A stretch of 64,000 bases of DNA from an uncultured Steroidobacter sp. (lineage in GTDB: Bacteria > Pseudomonadota > Gammaproteobacteria > Steroidobacterales > Steroidobacteraceae): NCBI RefSeq assembly GCF_937958065.1, contig NZ_CALFXI010000053.1, forward strand, positions 1 to 64,000, written 5' to 3'. Positions 1-11,147 of this stretch are shown in pieces (within the stretch, counting starts at the first letter, position 1; each line of letters opens with the position of its first letter). Position numbers and translations under genes: made by a program. The notes beneath the pieces are model-generated. The model saw nothing but the letters and a program-made list of their open reading frames with translations. It did not search any database and had not been told where the DNA came from.

Positions 1-1
1 C

Positions 2-3298
<3,297 letters not shown>

Positions 3299-3331
3299 CC
3301 GGGCAAGCGCCGCCGGACCTGTCGACTAACC

Positions 3332-5026
3332 ATGGCCCTGACGATTCCAAGATCAACCGTGAACGCCGCGCCTGCCCACGAGCGAGTCAACATCCTGCTG
3401 GTCGATGACCAGCCCGGCAGGCTGCTCTCGTACGAGTCCATCCTGGAGGGGCTGGGGCAGAACCTGATCAGCGCCCGTTCCGGCGAGGAGGCCCTGCACC
3501 GCCTGCTCCAGGACGACTTCGCCGTCATCCTGCTCGATGTGAGCATGCCGGGGATGGACGGTTTCGAGACCGCGGCCATGATCCACGATCATCCGCGCTT
3601 CGAGAGCATCCCGATCATCTTCGTCACCGGCGTGCACGACTCCGAGTTCGACGCCCTGAAAGGCTACCGGCTGGGCGCGGTCGACTATGTGTCGATTCCC
3701 ATCGTTCCGGAAATCCTGCGCAGCAAGGTGTCGGTGCTGGTCGAGCTGTATATGCAACGCCGGGAGCTGCAGCGCCTGAATCGCAGCCTGGCCGAGGCCA
3801 ACGCCACCCTGCAGGCCGAGAAGGCTCGAGAGCTGGAACGCGCCAATCGGAATCTGGAACAGGCCAACGCCGCCCTGCGCGACGCCGACCGTCACAAGGA
3901 CGAGTTCATCGCCATCCTGGCGCACGAGCTGCGCAATCCGCTCGCGCCGATCCGGGCCGCGGTCGACATGATGTCGCTGATGCCGCTCGATCATCCGCAG
4001 CTGCACTGGGCTCGCGAAGTCATCGATCGCCAGACCACGCATTTGAGCCGCCTGGTCGATGACCTGCTCGATGTCTCGCGAATCTCTCGCGGCACCATCA
4101 AACTCAACAAGGAACTGCTGACCTTGCGCACCATCCTCGATCGCTCGGTCGAGGCGGCGCAGCCCATCATCTCGGCCCATCATCACGAGCTGCAGATCGA
4201 ATGCCTGGCCGATACGGCAACGGTCGATGGGGATCCCACCCGCCTGGTCCAGATCCTGAGCAACCTGCTCAACAACGCGGCCAAATATATGCAAGCGAGC
4301 GGCACCATCCTGCTGCGGGCAAGCGTGGACCATGACCATGCGGTGTTCGCGGTGAAGGACTCGGGCATCGGCCTCACCTCCGAGGCACTGCCGAAGCTGT
4401 TCAATATGTTCTCACGCGTGCACGAGGATGAAGGTCATCTACCCAGCGGCTTGGGCATCGGCCTCGCGCTCGTCCGGCAGCTGGTGGAATTGCACGGCGG
4501 CACGGTGAGCGCCACCAGCCCTGGCCCGAATCGGGGCAGCGAGTTCACCGTTCGTCTGCCGTTGTCGGCAACCGCGGCGCCGGTGGTTGCGGCGATCGAA
4601 GAGACGGGCCCTGCCCCGGTTCGAACACAGGCACTGCGCGTCCTGGTGGCCGACGACAATGCGGATGCATTGGAAAGTCTCGCGCTGCTGCTGGAAGTCT
4701 GTGGTCATGAAGTTCGCAAGGCCTCGGATGGCCAGGAGACCCTGCAGGCGGTGACGGCCTGGCGCCCCGACGTGGCGCTGCTCGACATCGGCATGCCGAT
4801 TCTCGACGGTTATGAAGTCGCCCGGCGGATCCGCAGCGAGCCCTGGGGCGCGCACCTGTTCCTGGTAGCGGTCAGCGGTTGGGGTCAGAGCGAGGATCGC
4901 CAGCGCGCCACCGATGCCGGCTTCGACCTGCACTTCAGGAAGCCCATCGGCCTGCCCACGCTGGAAGGGATTCTGGAAAAAGCGCAGCGACTCCACGCCG
5001 AAACAGTCGTAAAGTCCGACTCCTGA
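3332..5026 (+). CDS. Hybrid histidine kinase: receiver, HisKA, HATPase, receiver
   Basis: A 564-residue cytoplasmic hybrid kinase. An N-terminal receiver (about 20-140; DDQ pocket, phospho-Asp in ILLDVSMPGMDG) leads through a long coiled coil (145-195) to a HisKA domain with His198 in AILAHELRNPLAP. The HATPase has NLLNNAAKYM, DSGIGL and GLGIGLALV, and a second receiver (about 437-555; ADDN, ALLDIGMPILDG) ends the protein. An input receiver on a kinase suggests that another kinase, plausibly the upstream hybrid kinase 33 bp away, controls it. The start is the ATG at 3332; no strong Shine-Dalgarno lies directly in front, so coupling to the upstream gene is possible. The output target cannot be told. 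Confidence 0.92.
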   Translation: MALTIPRSTVNAAPAHERVNILLVDDQPGRLLSYESILEGLGQNLISARSGEEALHRLLQDDFAVILLDVSMPGMDGFETAAMIHDHPRFESIPIIFVTGVHDSEFDALKGYRLGAVDYVSIPIVPEILRSKVSVLVELYMQRRELQRLNRSLAEANATLQAEKARELERANRNLEQANAALRDADRHKDEFIAILAHELRNPLAPIRAAVDMMSLMPLDHPQLHWAREVIDRQTTHLSRLVDDLLDVSRISRGTIKLNKELLTLRTILDRSVEAAQPIISAHHHELQIECLADTATVDGDPTRLVQILSNLLNNAAKYMQASGTILLRASVDHDHAVFAVKDSGIGLTSEALPKLFNMFSRVHEDEGHLPSGLGIGLALVRQLVELHGGTVSATSPGPNRGSEFTVRLPLSATAAPVVAAIEETGPAPVRTQALRVLVADDNADALESLALLLEVCGHEVRKASDGQETLQAVTAWRPDVALLDIGMPILDGYEVARRIRSEPWGAHLFLVAVSGWGQSEDRQRATDAGFDLHFRKPIGLPTLEGILEKAQRLHAETVVKSDS

Positions 5027-5060
5027 CGGAACCCCTGCTGGTTGTCGCAGAACTTACACA

Positions 5061-5711
5061 GTGAACGATATTTCTTTGCTGGAAGACGCCCTGCGTGCGT
5101 ACCTCAACCGGCGCTGCCGCCGTGCCTACGCGCACGATCTGCGCAATGGACTGCAAGGCATATTCGGCGGCGTCGATGCGTTGACCCGGGCAGCGCGGAC
5201 CACGACGAGCGGCAAACCACCCGCCGTGCCGCTCGATCAGCTCACGACGTTCGTTCAACAGGCGATCAGCAATCACGAGCGCGGCCTGGAACGGGTGCTC
5301 GACCACCTTGCCCCCGAACAGCAGCAACCCCAAGCCGTATCCTGCCGGGAGTTGCTCATCGAGCTGGCGCGCTTCATGACCAATGACGCGGCTCGCAACG
5401 GCGTGCGCATCCGCCAGGACTTCCTCGACGATCTCAAAGCCACGACTGTCGTGGCGCGACTGCGCCTGATCTGCCTGGCGCTGCTGGCCGACAGCATCGA
5501 TGCGCTCGCCAGCGGCGGCGAAATCCGCCTGTCAGGCCGAACGAGCGAGGGCCGTGTGCAATTCGAAATCACCGACACGCGCGCCCAGGCGCGACCGGAA
5601 TCGTTCGTGAGCGATGCGATCGAGCGATTGATCGCGGAGCTGCCCGGTCGCATCCAGAACAAACAGAACGAAGCCGGGCTGGAAATCCGAATCGAGCTGC
5701 CGGTGGGCTGA
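5061..5711 (+). CDS. Histidine-kinase-like protein without clear ATPase boxes, possible ChpT-type phosphotransferase
   Basis: A 216-residue soluble protein on a GTG start, 34 bp after the hybrid kinase. Near residue 25 it carries an H-box-like motif, AHDLRNGLQGI, resembling the phospho-accepting helix of HisKA. The C-terminal half (about 115-216) has the length and hydrophobic pattern of a HATPase fold (LICLALLADSIDAL, FEITDT) but lacks convincing N, G1 and G2 boxes. This is the architecture of ChpT-like phosphotransferases: a dimeric DHp domain with a dead ATPase domain, about 210-250 residues. Its place behind two hybrid kinases, whose terminal receivers need a phosphotransfer partner, supports that role. 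A degenerate kinase is the alternative. The family assignment is inference. Confidence 0.68.
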   Translation: MNDISLLEDALRAYLNRRCRRAYAHDLRNGLQGIFGGVDALTRAARTTTSGKPPAVPLDQLTTFVQQAISNHERGLERVLDHLAPEQQQPQAVSCRELLIELARFMTNDAARNGVRIRQDFLDDLKATTVVARLRLICLALLADSIDALASGGEIRLSGRTSEGRVQFEITDTRAQARPESFVSDAIERLIAELPGRIQNKQNEAGLEIRIELPVG

Positions 5712-5747
5712 TCGCCAGCCGCACCTGGCGACCCGCGGCTCCGACGG

Positions 5748-6185
5748 TCACTCTTCGCGAGTCGGCTTGAGCTCCCGGGCAACTCGGTAATCCACCGCGG
5801 TTCCCAGGCCGAGCTCGGTCGCCTTGTGACGCACCGATACGGGGTCGCGATGCAATTGCGCGGCCAGTTGCATCACACATTCGTCAGCGTGCTGCCAGCT
5901 CTTCGCAATCCGGCCGTGCAGGAAGGATTTCAGCTGCACGATCTCCGGCTCCTGCCATTCGGCTTGCAAGTGTGCCGCAGCCTCGCGCCGCAGCGACGCT
6001 GCGCCTTCGTCACGAATGGCCTGCGTCAGGACTTCGATCAGAGTGGCCTTGTGCTCCGACGGCATCTCGCTCGTGATCACGAATCGAAGCGCGGCATGCA
6101 ATGCTGCCGGCCGACGTGGATGTTTCATTTCATCGGGCATGATCATCCCTCGGGACCGTGTGCTCCGCTTGACCACAGACGACAT
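5748..6185 (-). CDS. Conserved hypothetical protein, 145 aa
   Basis: A soluble, alpha-helical, charged protein with no signal peptide or membrane segment. The ATG at 6185 is preceded by a good ribosome site, GGAGAAAGGA, nine bases upstream, so this start is preferred over the internal Met codons. The C-terminal part (QLAAQLHRDPVSVRHKATELGLG) resembles a small helix-turn-helix of the kind that reads spacing between conserved residues, but this is weak. It converges with the phosphotransferase-like gene, 36 bp away. No family was recognised. Confidence 0.72.
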   Translation of the reverse strand: MSSVVKRSTRSRGMIMPDEMKHPRRPAALHAALRFVITSEMPSEHKATLIEVLTQAIRDEGAASLRREAAAHLQAEWQEPEIVQLKSFLHGRIAKSWQHADECVMQLAAQLHRDPVSVRHKATELGLGTAVDYRVARELKPTREE

Positions 6186-6380
6186 CGCGGCAGGTCCTTT
6201 CTCCAGGTGGCAACGCCCGACAGTGTGCGCGCTTCAGTGCCCTTTAGATAGAAGAACCTGGATCCGCCGCCCATGTGGACCTCGGCTCACGCATGGGATC
6301 GCCTGAAGATCGCTGTAATCGTTCAACTTCTGCTCGATTCGCGCACGCCGTGCGTGGGCCGGTTCGCCGCGCCTCGCCCG

Positions 6381-6596
6381 CTATTTGGGTCGATAATTTT
6401 TGTTGCGCGCCTCGAATGCTCGGATCTCTCGTTCCGCCTCGTTGCGATTGATGCCGTAAACCTCCTGGATCGTGCTCAGCAGCGAAGCTCGCTTGCCGCC
6501 GATCGCCTGCAACTGCTCCTTATCGAGCTTCAGCCAGCGGGCCTTGACGGTGCCCTGGAACTGCGCCCAATGAGTCTCGACCAGAGTCCAATCCAT
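6381..6596 (-). CDS. CsbD family stress protein
   Basis: A 71-residue hydrophilic protein with the CsbD signature: an N-terminal MDWTLVETHWAQFQGTVKARW, a central KLDKEQLQAIGGKR and a final IQEVYGINRNEAEREIRAFE. CsbD proteins are small, abundant, largely helical and induced by general stress; their biochemical role is not settled. The ATG at 6596 gives the standard family N-terminus. In-frame TTG and ATG codons 18-21 bases further upstream would add a non-conserved extension with no ribosome site. It stands alone and diverges from the PAS protein gene across about 210 bp that must hold both promoters. Confidence 0.88.
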   Translation of the reverse strand: MDWTLVETHWAQFQGTVKARWLKLDKEQLQAIGGKRASLLSTIQEVYGINRNEAEREIRAFEARNKNYRPK

Positions 6597-6809
6597 AGTG
6601 CCATCACCGCTCATCAAAAAAGGGCGCGCAGCCTACTACCGATCGCGGCAACTTGCTTGGCTGTCGTGCGCCCGTCGTGTGGCTGGCCGCCTACGCGACG
6701 ATTTATTTCTTGTTCATCTGTATCTATTTGAGATGGCTGAGCGCACACTGCGCCGAGCTTCTAAACCCGCCCGCATCGCCAGTGGCGCAGAGCCCCGCCG
6801 GAGAGCTTC

Positions 6810-7442
6810 ATGAATATCTACGGATTGCATCGGAGGCTCGGTCGCGCGCCGTCCAGAACGAGCGAGACGACCCATCGAGGAGCGCCCGCAATACGCGTCC
6901 GAGCGCGCCTCGAAACGAGCGAGTCTGCCGGGCGTTACTGGTCGATTCCCAATTTCTCGAATTCAGAAACCGGTTCGCGTGAGCGCGTGGACTGGCGACG
7001 CCGCGTACTGGCGGCTCGAGGCCGGCAAATTCATAACACGAGTGTGGAACGCGGCGATCGCTGCGCCATCGCGATCCTCGACCCCAGCGGCATCGTGATT
7101 GCCTGGCACGACCACTTGCCTCACGCGCGGGCCCATGATCCCGATGTCCTGAGACGCCATATGTCTCAGTTCTACCTGCCTGATGACATCGCATTGAACG
7201 TTCCAGGGCGTCACTTGTCGATCGCGGCGGAGTACGGCGTCGATACGCAGCGGGGTTGGCGACGCCGGCCCGGCGGAGAAATATTCTGGGGCGTGACAGT
7301 CATGCAGAGCATCCTGCTCGCTGACGGTGAATTGCTGGGATATTCGCACGTGACCCGATCCCTGCACGCGCCGGCGCGGCAGCTCTACAGAAGTGTGCGC
7401 CCCGCGCAGCCACGAGGCGCAACTCTCACCGCGACGGCTTGA
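6810..7442 (+). CDS. Stand-alone PAS domain protein
   Basis: A 210-residue soluble protein. The first 75 residues are basic and unstructured-looking; residues 80-190 form one PAS domain (CAIAILDPSGIVIAWHDH, then SQFYLPDD and GGEIFWGVTV, ending GELLGYSHVTRSL). The second half lines up closely with the PAS domain of the hybrid kinase at 9522-11120 (SEFYTPED, GTKFWASV, GDLLGFAKITRDM), so the two are probably paralogues. No output domain follows. It may bind a ligand and act by partner contact, or be the remnant of a larger sensor. The ATG at 6810 has GGAGAG seven bases upstream. Confidence 0.78.
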   Translation: MNIYGLHRRLGRAPSRTSETTHRGAPAIRVRARLETSESAGRYWSIPNFSNSETGSRERVDWRRRVLAARGRQIHNTSVERGDRCAIAILDPSGIVIAWHDHLPHARAHDPDVLRRHMSQFYLPDDIALNVPGRHLSIAAEYGVDTQRGWRRRPGGEIFWGVTVMQSILLADGELLGYSHVTRSLHAPARQLYRSVRPAQPRGATLTATA

Positions 7443-7707
7443 TGACGGACCACGACACGTGCAGTGCGGATCGAAACGAAAGCGGATCGAAACGAAATAA
7501 ACACGAGCATGGCGCGCGCTGACGCTGTATAGTGGCCTCGGCTCGTAACCTTTCCCTTTATCTTAAGTCTGGCCGCCGCCGTCCGGCGTGTTCCGGCCAC
7601 TCAATCTAAACCGAATCGTTCTCGAACCTTGGCGATGGCGTCGATGGCGCCGTCATGTGTACTTGCGTTCTTTCGATTCGACCGAACGCCTTTTCAGAGA
7701 GTTACGA

Positions 7708-7980
7708 ATGAGCAAAATCTACGTCGGCAATCTGCCCTTTTCCGTCACCGAAGATGGCTTACGCACGCTGTTCTCCCAGCATGGCGCGGTCGAGTCGGTG
7801 GCATTGATCAATGATCGCGAAACCGGTCAGCCCCGTGGCTTCGGCTTCGTTGAAATGGCTCGCGCCGATGCTGCGCGCGCCATCCAGAGCCTGAACGGCC
7901 AGGACCTGGGCGGCCGGGCACTCAAGGTCAACGAGGCGCAGGACAAGCCGCGTGGCGGCGGCGCTCCCCGGCGCTGGTGA
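7708..7980 (+). CDS. RRM-type RNA-binding protein
   Basis: A 90-residue single-RRM protein with both RNA-contact motifs visible: RNP2 IYVGNL at residues 4-9 and RNP1 RGFGFVEM near 42-49. The tail is short and Arg/Gly-rich (DKPRGGGAPRRW). Proteins like this are typically cold-induced RNA chaperones. The ATG at 7708, preceded by AGAGAG, gives the normal family N-terminus; longer in-frame extensions are not conserved-looking. The roughly 265 bases upstream hold no gene and a pyrimidine-rich stretch (about 7550-7562). A long untranslated leader, as in cold-shock genes, is possible but unproven. Confidence 0.92.
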   Translation: MSKIYVGNLPFSVTEDGLRTLFSQHGAVESVALINDRETGQPRGFGFVEMARADAARAIQSLNGQDLGGRALKVNEAQDKPRGGGAPRRW

Positions 7981-7987
7981 TCACGAC

Positions 7988-8015
7988 ATCGCCCGGGGCG
8001 TGAGCCTCGGGCGAT
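7988..8015 (+). terminator. Hairpin terminator after the RRM gene
   Basis: An 11-bp stem with one mismatch (ATCGCCCGGGG at 7988-7998 against CCTCGGGCGAT at 8005-8015) and a six-base loop starts seven bases after the stop codon. A short T-containing tail (TGCTTTG) follows. Confidence 0.6.
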
Positions 8016-8126
8016 TGCTTTGAAGAGAGCCACGCAAGAGGTTCGTGCAGAGATCGGACGGCGAGGCGTAAAGCGTATACACTGTCGGCCGACTCGCTTT
8101 CGTCCCTCCTTTAGTCGACGAGTACC

Positions 8127-8252
8127 TTGAACAAGACACCGAATTTCAAGCAGCTGAAAAAGCGTCGCGAAGATCAGCAGAAGAAAAGAAACGAAGAGAA
8201 GCAGCGCCAGCAAGCCGCGCGCAGAATCTCCGACCCGCCGCAGAAACCCTGA
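8127..8252 (+). CDS. Small basic lysine/glutamine-rich protein, 41 aa
   Basis: A 41-residue open frame on a TTG start, directly after an in-frame stop at 8112, so it cannot be much longer. The product begins (M)NKTPNFKQLKKRREDQQ and is almost wholly Lys, Arg, Glu and Gln, with a short Pro tail: a predicted single charged helix. The stop lies four bases before the DUF1415 start codon, so the two are probably co-translated. Coding status rests on this spacing and the biased composition. No family was recognised; a nucleic-acid or ribosome contact is possible from charge alone. Confidence 0.5.
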   Translation: MNKTPNFKQLKKRREDQQKKRNEEKQRQQAARRISDPPQKP

Positions 8253-8256
8253 GCCG

Positions 8257-8826
8257 ATGCCGCAATCGGTGGTGCCGGACGCCGTGCCGTCCGATGAGCA
8301 CGTCATCGCAGCAACCCGCGTATGGCTCGAACGAGCGGTCATCGGCCAGCAACTCTGCCCGTTCGCCGCCGCCCCGTATCTACGCGATCGAGTGCGGTTT
8401 CATGTCAGCGCGGAGCGCTCCATCGTCGGACTGCGAGAGGACCTTTGTCGTGAGCTGGAAACATTGCGAGCTGCGGACCCGATGCAGTGCGAGACCACGC
8501 TCCTCGTGCATCCGCAGGTCCTGACGGATTTCCTCGAATACAACGATTTCCTCGACGAATGCGACGCCGTGCTCGCCGAGCTGGGCCTGGAAGGCGAATT
8601 GCAGGTCGCGAGTTTTCATCCGGACTATCGATTTGCCGGCGTGCCCGAGCAGGACATCACGAACTTCACCAATCGCTCGCCCTATCCGATGCTGCATTTA
8701 CTGCGCGAGTCCAGCGTCGCGCGCGCAGTGGCGAGCTTTCCGGACATCGACGGGATCGGCCCCAGAAACATGCAAACGCTGCGTCGGCTCGGCCACGAAG
8801 GCTGGCGGCGACTGTGGATCGATTGA
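8257..8826 (+). CDS. DUF1415 family protein
   Basis: A 189-residue soluble protein matching DUF1415 over nearly its whole length: an N-terminal WLERAVIGQQLCPFA, a central FLEYNDFLDECDAVLAE, LQVASFHPDYRFAG and NRSPYPMLHLLRE, and the final IGPRNMQTLRRLG. The conserved Cys in LCPFA and the His in FHPDY could be functional residues, but the activity of the family is unknown. It follows the 41-codon ORF after four bases. Confidence 0.9.
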   Translation: MPQSVVPDAVPSDEHVIAATRVWLERAVIGQQLCPFAAAPYLRDRVRFHVSAERSIVGLREDLCRELETLRAADPMQCETTLLVHPQVLTDFLEYNDFLDECDAVLAELGLEGELQVASFHPDYRFAGVPEQDITNFTNRSPYPMLHLLRESSVARAVASFPDIDGIGPRNMQTLRRLGHEGWRRLWID

Positions 8827-8994
8827 TCTGAAAACAAGCCTCGGGCACTCAGAAATGGTTGGCCGAGGCAGCCTGGGTCCGGCGCACGCGCTCCCGGCCC
8901 CCCTCCCACGAGCCAAGGCCTCGTCTGAATTTTTACAAGAATGCATCACAGGTAATTGTTTCCACCTCCGCAGCTGCCATCCTGACGCCGATCA

Positions 8995-9399
8995 TTGACG
9001 GGACAGCGTTTGGATTTCACAGCTCCCAATTCAGAAGCTCCGAGGCTGCTCCTCGTGGAGGACGAGGCCCTGATCGCAATGCTGGTCGCCGAGATGATCC
9101 TAGAGGCGGGCTGGCAAGTGGTCGGGCCGGCTCGCAACGTCGCGATCGCACTCGATCTGCTCCAAAGCTCGCGCGTCGACGGCGCCATTCTCGACATCCA
9201 TCTGCGAGGCGGCGAGCGCTCGCTGCCGGTGGCCGAAGCGCTCCAGGAACGTTCGATTCCCTTCTTTTTCGCAAGCGCCTTCGCCGAGCTCCAGGCCCGG
9301 CCCGGCTTCGAGCATGTGCCGGTCCTGGTCAAACCCTTCCGGCAGGGACAGTTGGAAGCAGCCGTGCGGCAGTACATCCTCGCCAGAACCGGCGATTGA
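8995..9399 (+). CDS. Single-domain response regulator
   Basis: A 134-residue receiver protein without an output domain. The acidic pair lies in LLLVEDEALIA, the phospho-Asp in AILDIHLRGGE (about residue 63), the conserved Ser/Thr position in FFFASAF and the Lys in VLVKPFRQGQ. The start is uncertain: TTG at 8995 or TTG at 9010 are the only reasonable choices before the receiver fold. It lies 122 bp before the PAS hybrid kinase on the same strand and is a natural phosphorylation partner for it. Confidence 0.85.
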   Translation: MTGQRLDFTAPNSEAPRLLLVEDEALIAMLVAEMILEAGWQVVGPARNVAIALDLLQSSRVDGAILDIHLRGGERSLPVAEALQERSIPFFFASAFAELQARPGFEHVPVLVKPFRQGQLEAAVRQYILARTGD

Positions 9400-9521
9400 G
9401 GACGTCCGTCTCCTTTCGAAGACGTCGGAAAACGCTTGCTTGCAATGGCTGGGAACTCGAACCCCCGGTCGGCAGTTTCCAACGGTTAATCGTCACTTTT
9501 GCCGGCCTGCGCGCCCGAGTT

Positions 9522-11120
9522 ATGGAACAGAACTTCGATGAACCGCTCGATTCCCCGTCCGGCGCCGTGGCCAGGAGCACCTCCGGCCTGGAGGACAGCG
9601 GCCTGCAGCTGGGACGCCTGATCGAGAGTATTCGCGATTGCGCCATCTTCATGCTGGATCGGCAAGGCAACGTCATCTCCTGGAATCCCGGCGCGGAGCG
9701 CATCAAGGGATACACCGCCGAGGAGATCCTGGGCCGGCATTTCAGCGAGTTCTATACCCCTGAAGACCGTCACGCCGGCGTCCCCGCGCGGGCGCTCAGC
9801 ACGGCAGAGCAAACCGGCAAGTTCGAAGGCGAAGGCTGGCGTGTGAGGAAGGACGGCACCAAGTTCTGGGCCAGCGTCCTGATCGACGCCCTGCGCACGC
9901 CGGGCGGCGATCTGCTCGGGTTTGCGAAGATCACGCGCGACATGACCGAGCGCCGCCTGATGCAGGAGCAGCTACACCAGTCGCAGAAGATGGAAGCCAT
10001 CGGCCAGCTGACGGGCGGGGTCGCTCACGATTTCAACAACCTGCTCACGGTGATTCTGGGCAACCTGGACACCCTGTCACAGGAGTTGCCGCCGGATCAG
10101 ATTCGGCTACGACGACGCGTGGATCATGCCCTGCGCGCCGCCGAACGAGCCGCGGGCCTCACCCAGCAGCTGCTTGCCTTTGCGCGCCGGCAGCCCCTGC
10201 GGCCCAAACCGGTCGAGATCAACCGTCTGCTGGCACGGTGGACCGAGCTGATCCGCCGCATGCTGCCCGAGAACATTCATCTGCGCCGCATCGACGACGA
10301 CGTCGAAGTCACGGCGGAGGTCGACGCCAACCAGCTCGAAAATGCGCTCCTGAACTTGATCGTGAACGCGCGCGACGCGATGCCCAATGGCGGCACACTG
10401 ACCATCGAAACGGCGACCACCAAGCTCACGCCGGGCGATACGCGGCTGCTGCCGGATCTGAAGCCTGGCAATTATGTGTTGATCCATGTCTCGGACACGG
10501 GCGCGGGCATGACCCAGGAGGTGCTCGATCGCGCCTTCGATCCGTTCTTCACGACCAAGCCGCTCGGTCAAGGCACCGGGCTGGGCCTGAGCCAGGTGTT
10601 CGGCTTCGTCAAACAATCCGGCGGGCACGTGAAGATCTACAGCCGCGCCGGACACGGGACCACCGTAAAAATCTTCTTGCCCCAGGTCGGTGCACTCGAA
10701 GCAGAAGCCGATCAACCGCACCTCGCGTCACAAGCGCGGCTGTCGCGTCGGGAAACGATCCTGGTGGTCGAAGACAACGATGCGGTCAGGAGTTTCACGA
10801 CCGATACCTTGCGCGACTTCGGTTTCAATGTGATCGAGGCCGCCGACGCTTCGGAGGCGCTGAAGATTCTGGACCGCAATCACAATATCCATCTGCTGTT
10901 CACGGATATCGGCCTTCCCGGCCTGAACGGTCGAGAGCTGGCGGCCACCGTGCTGCGCCGGTATCCGAACGTCCGCCTGTTGTTCACGAGCGGCTACGCG
11001 CAGATGCCCTCGCCCACCTCATCCGAAGCCCTCATGCAGATTCCATTGCTCTCGAAACCGTTCACGCGCTCGCAACTGTGTGACCGGATCGTAGAAGTGA
11101 TCGAGAGCGACCCGCGCTAG
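9522..11120 (+). CDS. PAS hybrid sensor histidine kinase
   Basis: A 532-residue cytoplasmic kinase. The PAS domain spans about 25-145 (DCAIFMLDRQGNVISWNPGA, SEFYTPED). The HisKA domain has His169 in GGVAHDFNNLLTVILGN, the HWE-like variant with HDFNN common in PAS hybrids. The HATPase has NLIVNARDAM, DTGAGM and GTGLGLSQVFG; the C-terminal receiver (about 410-530) has VVEDND and LLFTDIGLPGLNG. The ATG at 9522 is chosen because the open frame further upstream overlaps the preceding receiver gene and codes no recognisable domain. The PAS domain is closely similar to the lone PAS protein at 6810-7442. Confidence 0.92.
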   Translation: MEQNFDEPLDSPSGAVARSTSGLEDSGLQLGRLIESIRDCAIFMLDRQGNVISWNPGAERIKGYTAEEILGRHFSEFYTPEDRHAGVPARALSTAEQTGKFEGEGWRVRKDGTKFWASVLIDALRTPGGDLLGFAKITRDMTERRLMQEQLHQSQKMEAIGQLTGGVAHDFNNLLTVILGNLDTLSQELPPDQIRLRRRVDHALRAAERAAGLTQQLLAFARRQPLRPKPVEINRLLARWTELIRRMLPENIHLRRIDDDVEVTAEVDANQLENALLNLIVNARDAMPNGGTLTIETATTKLTPGDTRLLPDLKPGNYVLIHVSDTGAGMTQEVLDRAFDPFFTTKPLGQGTGLGLSQVFGFVKQSGGHVKIYSRAGHGTTVKIFLPQVGALEAEADQPHLASQARLSRRETILVVEDNDAVRSFTTDTLRDFGFNVIEAADASEALKILDRNHNIHLLFTDIGLPGLNGRELAATVLRRYPNVRLLFTSGYAQMPSPTSSEALMQIPLLSKPFTRSQLCDRIVEVIESDPR

Positions 11121-11147
11121 GGAGCCGAGCAAGCCGTCCTCGGCTCC
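11121..11147. terminator. Bidirectional terminator hairpin between convergent genes
   Basis: A perfect 9-bp stem (GGAGCCGAG at 11121-11129, CTCGGCTCC at 11139-11147) with a nine-base loop fills exactly the gap between the kinase stop codon and the stop codon of the opposite gene. Confidence 0.7.

Noticed and set aside
8859..9521. N-terminal extension of the PAS hybrid kinase by 221 codons
   Set aside because: It overlaps the receiver gene at 8995-9399, has low-complexity Arg-rich sequence and no domain. The ATG at 9522 fits the PAS start.
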